This document shows, piece by piece, positions 55,168 to 62,478 of a stretch of DNA of 64,000 nucleotides. Where the stretch lies: contig JACKLF010000002.1 in the NCBI GenBank assembly GCA_024236055.1, forward strand, positions 186,001 to 250,000. Direction: 5' to 3'. Both the position numbers and the translations under genes were made by a program. Positions within the stretch are counted from its first letter, which is position 1; each line of letters opens with the position of its first letter. The stretch comes from Alphaproteobacteria bacterium (GTDB lineage Bacteria > Pseudomonadota > Alphaproteobacteria > Micropepsales > Micropepsaceae). The notes below the pieces were generated by a model that was given only the letters and a program-made list of their open reading frames with translations, was not told where the DNA came from and made no database searches.

Positions 55168-56342
55168 GGCTTATCCCATCGAATATGGCATTGTTCGGTC
55201 AAGAAATAGAGCGCTTGGAGCACGGCGGCCTGGCCAATGGTTTTCGAGCTAATGGCGTCGATAACATGTGCCTGCAGGGCACTCTTGATATCATCGTCAG
55301 ATGCATCCTTGCAGATCTTCTCGTTGAAGACATGCGTGATGAAGCGTTGCTCTACCTGAGAAAGGACGGCGTCACTTTGCTGCTTGGCCTCAGTGTACAA
55401 GCCCAAGCGGTAGTAATCGCGGGCGAAGCGGTTTTGCATTTCATTGGCCTGCGGATACTCGTGCTCACGTCCAGCGTCGATGAGCTTTTGCAGCAAATCC
55501 CTGCGGTCATTTTCCGAGGCTGCAGTGTAATCCGCTGGGCCAAAAAGCGTTGAGCTGCTGACGGCAGGTGCATCATTCACCAACGGCAAGAGATGTCGCT
55601 GTAACGAACGATAGACACGGTCTTCGCGAGACTTCAGTTTACATATGCCTTCATGATCGCATTCAATGGCGACGGGGCGGCATTTCGCAACGCCAGGGTC
55701 AGCGCTCTCTCCTGACACGACGAGCGCAGCACTTTTTGTTTTATGCTTTTCGTAGTAGGCCACCGTCGCAAAACCGTCTTCGGCTGCGAGGTCGCGGTAT
55801 GATTTGTTCAGCGCGGTCAAGTAACCGCTTTCGTTCGACAGCACATCCACATGTGTAGATGACAGTCGCGGCACCAGGAACTTCGCTATACTGGCGAGGG
55901 ATGCACCAGTGTGAGGCGTGGCGAGGAAACATACTAGTTTGGTGTTGGCGCCAATACTCTTCCAGCCTTCGTCTTGACATTCCTTGGCGATCCGCAAGAC
56001 CTCCTTCGCAAGAAGTCCGCCCAAGCTGTGGCTGATAATGGCGAGCGGACGCTGACCGATCTGGTGCGATGCCAAGTCTTCAAGAATTGCTTCAGCTCGC
56101 TCATGAAGATTGAGTTCTTGTTTGGCCCATTTTTGGAACATGCCGGCCGGATAGCCCAGGCTGTAGACCGCTGTATCAGCAAAATCCTCGCAGAGCCAGG
56201 GAGGCCAGAACACCTTGGTTTCGCCCTCGGTATAGGTCCAGGTCTCGCGCGGGTCGCCGGTCAGGCCATGCAAGAATACAAAGTCGAACCGCGATGGTGT
56301 ATCGCAGCCGCAAATCTTCTCGATGGATTTGGTTTCCAGCAT
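55164..56342 (-). CDS. Alpha/beta-hydrolase effector with ABC-3C-like C-terminus
   Basis: 392 aa from ATG 56342 (TTG 56399 is also possible). Residues 20-255 are a lipase-like hydrolase: oxyanion loop FLHGLTGDPRETW, nucleophile elbow ISHSLGG with Ser106, a likely acid near VVSGESADPG, and the His in CDHEGICK. This set resembles SERAC1/DUF676-type hydrolases. The last 100 residues (LLQKLIDAGREHEYPQANEMQNRFARDYYRLGLYTEAKQ...) are helical and carry no motif, as expected for a domain that contacts the other components. First gene of the operon. Confidence 0.78.
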   Translation of the reverse strand: MLETKSIEKICGCDTPSRFDFVFLHGLTGDPRETWTYTEGETKVFWPPWLCEDFADTAVYSLGYPAGMFQKWAKQELNLHERAEAILEDLASHQIGQRPLAIISHSLGGLLAKEVLRIAKECQDEGWKSIGANTKLVCFLATPHTGASLASIAKFLVPRLSSTHVDVLSNESGYLTALNKSYRDLAAEDGFATVAYYEKHKTKSAALVVSGESADPGVAKCRPVAIECDHEGICKLKSREDRVYRSLQRHLLPLVNDAPAVSSSTLFGPADYTAASENDRRDLLQKLIDAGREHEYPQANEMQNRFARDYYRLGLYTEAKQQSDAVLSQVEQRFITHVFNEKICKDASDDDIKSALQAHVIDAISSKTIGQAAVLQALYFLTEQCHIRWDKP

Positions 56343-56463
56343 GGAGGTTGCGTGCAATATAATTTCAATAAATTTGCCGTACGCGGATTGATCACGCAAC
56401 GAATTTCCATCGGCAGTTGAATTCTAGCCGCAATGCGTCGTTTTAGCTAGGCAGAATAGATGG

Positions 56464-56710
56464 TTACGACATCGCCCGTTCGAGCTTTTCCTTGCGTCGC
56501 CGCCAATCGGGCAGCGTCCGATCAAAATGCGCGATGAATCGCGGGCCATGGTGAGCTTCCGCGATATGGCAGGGTTCGTGAGTAATGACTTAGTCAATCG
56601 CGTCTACGGGGGGCTTCAATAAGGCGCGTATTGAGCATCAAGCGCGAAGCCCGGCTCATTGCCCCCCAGCGCTGCTCAAGCACCCGAATAGTCAACCCAA
56701 CCGGATGGAA
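56464..56710 (-). pseudogene. YgjP-like (DUF45) metallopeptidase remnant
   Basis: The minus strand encodes the family C-terminus in two frames: TIRVLEQRWGAMSRASRLMLNTRLIEAP, then after a slip in a C-run VDAID, an in-frame TAA, and VITHEPCHIAEAHHGPRFIAHFDRTLPDWRRRKEKLERAMS. HExxH survives as HEPCH. The 5' end is missing near the direct repeat at 56.73 kb. Relatives often accompany type I restriction genes. Confidence 0.8.
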
Positions 56711-56731
56711 CGCGTCGGGCTCAGCGCAGCT

Positions 56732-56778
56732 GACCTGGTCCCCGTAATGCCTCCCGTTTATTGTGAGAGTCTGTTCTG
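56732..56778 (+). repeat. 47-bp direct repeat, right copy
   Basis: Partner of 52375-52420. It lies at the truncated 5' end of the YgjP remnant and at the stop of the DUF5681 gene, a likely old junction. Most conserved parts: CGTAATGCC, CCCGTTTAT and AGTCTGTTCTG. Confidence 0.5.
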
Positions 56779-56779
56779 G

Positions 56780-57589
56780 TTACTGTCCTTCGCCCTCACC
56801 CGCGGCCTCTCCCTCATCGTCCCGCATTCCCTTCGGGGGCCATGCCCCAGTCCGCTCTTCGAATTCTTCCCACGTCTCGCCTGGCGCAGGGCAATGTTCG
56901 AATTCTTTGGCGGTAGGTCGCATGACTTCGTAACGGCCAACTTCTCTCTTGTGCTTCCTGTCAGGGAGCAGCCTGAGAATCGTCCGGAATGCCGAGGGGT
57001 TATCCTTCGCCGCGCTGATGAACACGGCTACGATCACCTCAGCCATCGGACGCTTACGCTTTTTGCCGCCCTGCATGACCTCGACCTTGCGGTCCAGTTC
57101 GGCCTGCAACATCGCTTTTATGGAGCGGGTCGGATTGCGTAGTTCTTTCATCCATCCGGCGATTTTCTTGTCCTGCTCCCGGTAAAACTCTTCGGTGAGT
57201 TCTTCGGGCCCGTAACGATTCAAAGCAGTGGAATACCTAAAAATCAGCCAGTCTGGCTCTGTCGGAGAGGGATCTTCATCCTTGGTATCCATCATACGAA
57301 CGATCTCGGTGAGCGCCTTGCCATCTCCACTGGCCGCACGCTCCACAAGGTTGCGGATCAGCACGCGAAGCCGGCTCAGGCCGGTCTTTCTGCCGTCAGA
57401 TGTCCTGACCGTCTCATCGAGCCGTTCGGCCAAAAGCTCCTTGAGTGAGTTCTTCTTCTTTCGGGGGCGGCCCTTCGGGTTGCCGGACTTTCCCTTCTGG
57501 AAGCGGTGATCCTTGGGCGGCTTGCGGTAGCCGACCTGGTACTCCTGGGCATCCGCTTCTTCATCGGATCTGGGCAAGTTAAGGCTCAT
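56780..57589 (-). CDS. DUF5681 domain protein
   Basis: 269 aa. The DUF5681 mark lies near the start: VGYRKPPKDHRFQKGKSGNPKGRPRKKKNSLKELL. The rest is charged and helical, with a very acidic C-terminus (DDEGEAAGEGEGQ). Such proteins occur in prophage and integrative-element contexts and may be DNA-packaging or DNA-binding accessories; function unknown. GAGGA lies 9 nt before ATG 57589. Upstream in the same direction is a ParB-methyltransferase gene. Confidence 0.82.
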   Translation of the reverse strand: MSLNLPRSDEEADAQEYQVGYRKPPKDHRFQKGKSGNPKGRPRKKKNSLKELLAERLDETVRTSDGRKTGLSRLRVLIRNLVERAASGDGKALTEIVRMMDTKDEDPSPTEPDWLIFRYSTALNRYGPEELTEEFYREQDKKIAGWMKELRNPTRSIKAMLQAELDRKVEVMQGGKKRKRPMAEVIVAVFISAAKDNPSAFRTILRLLPDRKHKREVGRYEVMRPTAKEFEHCPAPGETWEEFEERTGAWPPKGMRDDEGEAAGEGEGQ

Positions 57590-57670
57590 AGGGGCTATTC
57601 CTCATTTTGTGGAGCTGGCGGACATCCACCGCCTGGTGGGCGGCAGATGCCCGTGGGCTTAAGCGATGGA

Positions 57671-58990
57671 TCAGTCTTCGACGCCAGACCTGCGCCAGGC
57701 CTTGAGGGTCTCGAAGGTCTCGCTGCTGTGTCCGTGGGTCGCCTTGGTGCCAGTCGCACGCTCCAGCCGGTTCACGATCGTGTCGACATAATGCGGGTCA
57801 ATCTCGATCGCCCGGCCGCGCCGGCCAGTCTGCTCGGCAGCGACCAGCGTGGTCCCACTGCCACCGAAGGCGTCCAGAACGAGGTCTCCGCGATTGGAGG
57901 TGTCCAGGATCGCATCGGCCACAAGCTGGACCGGCTTTACGGTGGGATGCATGGCAAGGTCAGTATCCCGACTGCCTCCAAAGGCGTTTGCGCCCGGATA
58001 CTCCCAGACGTTGGTCCGGTTGCGGCCATGCTTGCCCAACTCAACGTTGTTGGTGTGGGGCGCAGAGCCATTCTTGTAGACGAAGACAAGCTCATGGCGT
58101 GACCGGTAAAGGTTGCCCATGCCCCCATTGGTCTTGCACCAGACACACAGGTTCTTGAGCTCGCTATAGACACCCTTGGCCGCCGTCAGGACCTCCATGA
58201 TGTGGCGCCAGTCCATGCAGATGTAGTGAAGCGAGCCATCCCCGCTAAACGCCACCAACTGCTGGAACACCTTGGCCAAGAAGGCGGTAAATTCCGCCTC
58301 GCTCATTTCTCCAGAGGCCATGGCGAACTCGCGGTGGGTAATCTGGCCAAGACCACTGACATGGCCGGCTATCGGCACATTGTAGGGCGGATCGGTGAAC
58401 ACCAGGCCCGCAGTCTCATTGCCCATCAACTGGCGGTAGGCCGCCTCATCCGTGGCATCCCCGCAAATGACCATCTGGTCGCCAATCCGCCAGATGTCGC
58501 CCGGCCGGGAGACGGCCAGCCCCGACCGGTCAGGCGGGGGCACCGGCTTCTCTGCCTGTCCAGGCTCCTGATCAACCCCCAGGAGCAGGTCGAGATTGGG
58601 GGTTTCAAAGCCGGTCAGGGTCAGATCGAAGTCCAGATTGTAGGACAACTCCTTCAGTTCGGCCTTGAGCAGATCCATGTCCCAGCCGGCATTCTCGGCC
58701 AGCTTGTTGTCGGCGATGAGATAGGCCTTGGTCTGGGCAGGCGTCAGGTGGCCGACGCAGACGACCGGTACCTGCGTCAGCCCGACATTGCGGGCCGCGC
58801 TCACCCGGCCATGGCCCGCGACGATACGATCGTCCCCGTCGACCAAAACCGGGTTCACGAACCCGAACTCCCTGATGCTGCGCTCAAGCTGCTTGATCTG
58901 CTTGGGCGAGTGGGTACGGGGGTTGCCCGGACTGGGCTTGAGCTCATCGATCGGGCGATAGGTCATCTGCAGTTCATTTGAACGTGACAT
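57671..58990 (-). CDS. ParB-domain DNA methyltransferase fusion
   Basis: 439 aa. The N-terminal ParB/Srx nuclease-like domain (NPRTHSPKQIKQLERSIREFGFVNPVLVDGDDRIVAGHGRVSAARNVGL) is fused to a beta-class DNA adenine/cytosine-N4 methyltransferase with VFTDPPYNVPI (catalytic DPPY) and LVLDAFGGSGTTLVAAEQTGRRGRAIEIDPHY (SAM loop). No restriction gene is adjacent, so an orphan mobile-element methylase is likely. AAGGAG lies 6 nt before ATG 58990. Confidence 0.92.
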   Translation of the reverse strand: MSRSNELQMTYRPIDELKPSPGNPRTHSPKQIKQLERSIREFGFVNPVLVDGDDRIVAGHGRVSAARNVGLTQVPVVCVGHLTPAQTKAYLIADNKLAENAGWDMDLLKAELKELSYNLDFDLTLTGFETPNLDLLLGVDQEPGQAEKPVPPPDRSGLAVSRPGDIWRIGDQMVICGDATDEAAYRQLMGNETAGLVFTDPPYNVPIAGHVSGLGQITHREFAMASGEMSEAEFTAFLAKVFQQLVAFSGDGSLHYICMDWRHIMEVLTAAKGVYSELKNLCVWCKTNGGMGNLYRSRHELVFVYKNGSAPHTNNVELGKHGRNRTNVWEYPGANAFGGSRDTDLAMHPTVKPVQLVADAILDTSNRGDLVLDAFGGSGTTLVAAEQTGRRGRAIEIDPHYVDTIVNRLERATGTKATHGHSSETFETLKAWRRSGVED

Positions 58991-59065
58991 GCGTGTCTCC
59001 TTAGCCGGGACGCTGGTTCGCGGCGGTTTGTCTGAGGTGAATGGGATGTGTGGCGACCTGTCAGG

Positions 59066-59596
59066 TCAGTGATACTTGGGGTACTGCTTCCAGAGCCTGA
59101 GATGTTCAGCCTTCACCTCTGCGGGCGACATGCTGAGGATGAACTTGATCATCTGCTGATGAGGTTCGCTCAGCGGCTCTGCCTTGCGGCGCCTACCGTT
59201 CCGCTTTCCGCGATCCTTGGACCTTTCGTTGTTGCCGCGGCGCCATTCCTCCAGCGCCCTGCAAGGGTCCTTCGCTTCTCCGATATGGACCAGCGCGTAG
59301 AGCTGGGGGACAGAGAGCTCGATATGCTGGCTCATCCACGCCATCCAGCCGACGTCCCGGCCAGCCTCGCCATTGACGATCCGCTTCTTCAGAGCGGCCA
59401 ATGCGATGGCATTGCGAAGCGTGCGATCATCGGCCGCTTTAGCGGAATGCTGGATCTTTGCCGCAGCCTCTTCGAGTGAGAGTGCAGGCTGTACCAAATG
59501 ATCTGCTGCGGATTCCGTGATCACAGAATCCGAAACAGCCAATGCAGGCATGGAAGAAGTGGGGGTATGCGGGAGATTGATGTCCGAATGCGCCAT
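59066..59596 (-). CDS. Accessory-element protein of unknown function
   Basis: About 176 aa. The middle is helical with ALSLEEAAAKIQHSAKAADDRTLRNAIALAALKKRI, followed by a basic stretch ERSKDRGKRNGRRRK and MIKFILSMSPAEVKAEHLRLWKQYPKYH. It faintly resembles DUF3102-type element proteins. ATG 59596 has GGAGG 6 nt upstream; the longer frame to 59674 is not needed. Same direction as the methyltransferase, 75 nt upstream. Confidence 0.65.
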   Translation of the reverse strand: MAHSDINLPHTPTSSMPALAVSDSVITESAADHLVQPALSLEEAAAKIQHSAKAADDRTLRNAIALAALKKRIVNGEAGRDVGWMAWMSQHIELSVPQLYALVHIGEAKDPCRALEEWRRGNNERSKDRGKRNGRRRKAEPLSEPHQQMIKFILSMSPAEVKAEHLRLWKQYPKYH

Positions 59597-59674
59597 GATG
59601 GCCTCCTTCAGGGTTTCGGACACCTCCCATATGCACAAAAAGCAGCCGCGGATATAAACGTTTGCATTCGGCAA

Positions 59675-60019
59675 AAATTTATTTTCTGCGCATCGCTTCG
59701 CATAACAACAATTATTGACGGCGCCGATTTTGGTTGATCTCGAGGGGCGTCAACGCGCGCACTTCAAATGATGATGCAATAAGGATTGACGGCGCAGGAT
59801 TTGCTGATCTCGGCCGCGCCATTGCGCGGCCGGTTGATGCCACGGCGAAGAGCCCGCTCCCCGCACGTCAAAGCCGCTTTCTGGCCCGTGCCGCCAGATC
59901 AGCCCTATTGGCGCCGCAAGCCCCCGGGATGTCGGGCATTTTGGGCGCCAGATTGGACTGGAACTGCGCCCCGAACACCCGTAATTTCGGGGCTGGGCAG
60001 GGCTTACCCTGCCTGGGGC
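59675..60019. other. Non-coding, short direct repeats and a hairpin
   Basis: Two related sequences start 71 nt apart (59715-59742 and 59786-59812). Both begin TTGACGGCGC and end TGATCTCG. A perfect hairpin, CGGCCGCGC / GCGCGGCCG with a 4-nt loop, lies at 59811-59832. The open frames here have no family features. Confidence 0.4.
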
Positions 60020-60155
60020 TTAAGAACCTCTCGGTTAGCGGCAATTAGTGCTGCCGTCAAAAGCACTCCTCGACCCATGCGGTCGGGGAGGCGTATGTGC
60101 ATGTACAGGGCGAAAGCCTAAAGACATACGCGGTCTCCTAACCGAGGCTTCTTAA
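60020..60155 (+). ncRNA. Candidate structured RNA, unknown class
   Basis: A long closing helix pairs 60020-60038 with 60138-60155 (TTAAGAA with TTCTTAA, and TCGGTTAG with CTAACCGA). Inside are three further elements: CGGCA/TGCCG (60039-60056); a 10-bp stem CTCCTCGACC (60066-60075) with 60081-60090, one G-U pair; and an 8-bp stem GCGTATGT/ACATACGC (60091-60098 with 60124-60131) that encloses a GAAA tetraloop hairpin at 60109-60118. It ends 31 nt before a lipoprotein start, so it could be a 5' leader element or a separate RNA. The strand is assumed. Confidence 0.55.
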
Positions 60156-60186
60156 CTCCCCGATCACCAGGCGAAGGGGAGTCACC

Positions 60187-60609
60187 ATGAAACTACTTAT
60201 TGTACTGGCGAGCCTGCTGCTGCTCGCAGGCTGCATGTCGGCCGGGGTCAAGGTGGACGAGAGGAACCTCGCCAGCTTCCACAAGGGCCAGACCACCTAT
60301 CAGGAAGTCCTGGCCCGGCTCGGACCTCCCACGACCAACAGCCTCATGCCCGATGGCCGGCGGATGCTGATGTACAGCTGGGTCCAGGCCAGCGCCCGGC
60401 CCCAGAACTTCATCCCCCTGGTTGGCGCCTTTGTCGGAGGCGCCGACAGCCGCTCCACAAATGTCATCATCTGGATCGATGCCCAGAACAGGCTGGCCAG
60501 CTGGTCCACCAGCCAGTCCCTGTATGGAGTAGGCCGCGGGCTGGATGCGGGGCCGGCCTACGGCCCGGTCCCAAACCAGCCACGGACCACGCCGGTGGCA
60601 GGACATTAA
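60187..60609 (+). CDS. SmpA/BamE-like lipoprotein
   Basis: 140 aa with a lipoprotein signal (KLLIVLASLLLLAGC, Cys at 16). LASFHKGQTTYQEVLARLGPPTT plus MYSWVQASARP resembles the SmpA/OmlA fold of BamE. A Gly-rich segment FIPLVGAFVGGADS follows. GAAGGGGAG precedes ATG 60187. The next gene starts 1 nt after its stop. Function within the element is unknown. Confidence 0.75.
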   Translation: MKLLIVLASLLLLAGCMSAGVKVDERNLASFHKGQTTYQEVLARLGPPTTNSLMPDGRRMLMYSWVQASARPQNFIPLVGAFVGGADSRSTNVIIWIDAQNRLASWSTSQSLYGVGRGLDAGPAYGPVPNQPRTTPVAGH

Positions 60610-60610
60610 T

Positions 60611-61108
60611 ATGAGCGCGGCCCCTGAGGTGAACGAGGCTACAGGCCCGACCAGCACCCAGATCGGCGCTATCGCAGAATGTCTGGTCACGGCCGGGATA
60701 CTTGAAGCTTCCGGCGGCCGGCTCTCACCCTTCAAACCCATCGCCGATGACGACGGCCTGGACCTGCTTCTATTTGACAAACTGACCCGCAGGCCCATCC
60801 CGCTCCAGATCAAATGCCGCCGCAACTTCGATGATCCGAAGGCCCAGACTGTCCAGTTCGATGTGCGCCTCAAAACCTTCGCCGCGCATGAGGACGGCTA
60901 CATCCTCTGCATCAAGCTGGATGGCACTGCGATCGGCGCCCTTTGGCTCGTCCCCGCCAAGGACCTTCGCTCCATCGCCAAAGCAACTCCCACCCATCTG
61001 GTGGTCACCCCCTCGGCCAAGCCCACCTCCCAGGACCGTCTTAGCCCCTATCGATTGGCCACCTTTGCCGAGGTCGCCGACCGGATTCTCGATCCGGCCA
61101 AGGCCTGA
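60611..61108 (+). CDS. PD-(D/E)XK-like nuclease-fold protein
   Basis: 165 aa. IGAIAECLVTAGILEASGGRLSPFKPIADDDGLDLLLFD followed by RRPIPLQIKCRR gives the E...D...QIK pattern of Holliday-junction-resolvase/DUF4365-like nuclease folds. Catalysis is inferred from this pattern only. It is tightly linked to the lipoprotein gene. Confidence 0.65.
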   Translation: MSAAPEVNEATGPTSTQIGAIAECLVTAGILEASGGRLSPFKPIADDDGLDLLLFDKLTRRPIPLQIKCRRNFDDPKAQTVQFDVRLKTFAAHEDGYILCIKLDGTAIGALWLVPAKDLRSIAKATPTHLVVTPSAKPTSQDRLSPYRLATFAEVADRILDPAKA

Positions 61109-61536
61109 CAGCCTCCCCTGATACAGCGGCACTTGTTCGCTGATGCCGGAAGAAAATTCCCTGATATGGGCATTCGTATTCGCTGTTCTCAACGCGCCAT
61201 TCTTGCAGGTAAGACCGGCTAACCTCGCGAATTGTCGGGGGAATTCGGCCAAACCACCCCAAAGATGAATGCGCGTTCGGCGAAAATCTCCCTGTTTCGC
61301 AAATCCGGGCTAGGTCAATCCCAGATCGAACCGCTCTCCAAAGCTAAGCAGACCACCCCTGCTGGAAAATTATCAAAGCGACCAGAGACGCTGCTCTAGA
61401 TTTCCCTGCAACGCCGGAGCAAATCTACGCTTAGAGCGTGAGGAGATTTTCCAGATTGCACTAATCGCCCGGAATGCGGCGATTTTCGCTGCAATAGCTC
61501 TCCAGATCGTCCCACCGTCAGTTCGATGGGAATGCT
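61109..61536. other. Intergenic, no gene seen
   Basis: About 430 nt between the nuclease-like gene and the tRNA 3' end, relatively AT-rich. No repeat of the tRNA 3' end was seen here or elsewhere by eye. Confidence 0.45.
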
Positions 61537-61613
61537 TGGTGGGCCCGCCAGGACTCGAACCTGGGACCTAACCGTTATGAGCGGTCAGCTCTAACCAACT
61601 GAGCTACAGGCCC
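61537..61613 (-). tRNA. tRNA with CAU anticodon, probably tRNA-Ile2
   Basis: Cloverleaf on the minus strand: acceptor GGGCCTG paired with CGGGCCC, D-arm AGCTCAGTTGGTTAGAGC, anticodon loop CTCATAA, T-loop GGTTCGAGTCC, discriminator A and encoded CCA at 61537-61539. The body matches alphaproteobacterial tRNA-Ile(CAU), in which lysidine changes the C, rather than elongator tRNA-Met. The 3' end faces the accessory region to the left. Confidence 0.93.
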
Positions 61614-61744
61614 TTCGCGAAAAGGGGTATATCAGGATTTTTCGTCTCGCCAACTGGCCGCCAACCGGTGTGCCGCGGCCCAGATTTCGCCCCGGTTTGG
61701 GGCCAGCCTGCGGCGCGGACGGGCCAAAAATTCGGGAGATTCGC

Positions 61745-62458
61745 ATGACACCACGCCCCCTCGCCTTCGCCCTTTTTGCCGCCCTGCTGGGGTCGGCCAA
61801 CCTGGGGTCGTTCAGCCCGGCCCTGGCCGAGGACGTCCACACCATCACCATGACCGGCCATGGCGAGATGCGGGCCGCGCCCGACCTGGTCACCATCAAT
61901 GCCGGGGTCACCACCGATGCGACCACCGCGGCGGCGGCACTGGCCGCCAATACCAGCAAGATGAATGGGGTCTTTTCCGCGCTGGAGAAGATGGGCGTGC
62001 CGCGCAAGAACATCCAGACGGTGAATTTCTCCGTCTCGCCCCAGTACAGCAGCAATCGCGGCGCCGACAACAGCGCCCCGCACCTGACCGGCTATCGGGT
62101 CACCAACCAGGTCAGCCTGCGGCTGGATGACGTGGCGGGGCTGGGCAAGGCGCTGGATGCGCTGGTCAGCGCGGGCGCCAACCAGATGAACGGAGTCAAC
62201 TTCGCCATCAAGGACCCTGAACCGCTGCTTCAGAAGGCCCGCGCCCAGGCCGTCGCCGATGCCCGCCAACGGGCGCAGACCTATGCCCAGGCCGCCGGTG
62301 TCACGCTGGGCCCCGTGATGTCGATCAGCGAGGGCGGCGGCGGGGGCCCGCGGCCCATGTACCGCATGATGGCCATGGAAGCGGCCGCCCCGGTTCCGGT
62401 GGCGGCGGGCGAGGAAAGCGTGTCGGCCGATGTGACGGTGGTGTGGGAAATCCACTAG
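61745..62458 (+). CDS. SIMPL-domain (DUF541) periplasmic protein
   Basis: 237 aa with a signal peptide (residues 1-29, ending SPALA). DUF541 start TITMTGHGEMRAAPDLVTINAGV, then IQTVNFSVSPQY and YRVTNQVSLRLDDVAGLGKALDALVSAGANQMNGVNF. Function of the family is unclear; some members affect stress tolerance. GGGAG lies 6 nt before ATG 61745. Core-like GC content. Confidence 0.9.
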   Translation: MTPRPLAFALFAALLGSANLGSFSPALAEDVHTITMTGHGEMRAAPDLVTINAGVTTDATTAAAALAANTSKMNGVFSALEKMGVPRKNIQTVNFSVSPQYSSNRGADNSAPHLTGYRVTNQVSLRLDDVAGLGKALDALVSAGANQMNGVNFAIKDPEPLLQKARAQAVADARQRAQTYAQAAGVTLGPVMSISEGGGGGPRPMYRMMAMEAAAPVPVAAGEESVSADVTVVWEIH

Positions 62459-62478
62459 CGCGGCTTATATTAGGACCC

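Noticed and set aside
61537..61613. tRNA-Ile2 as attachment site of the 15-50 kb island
   Set aside because: No duplicate of the tRNA 3' end was seen near either island boundary, and 12 kb separate the island from the tRNA.
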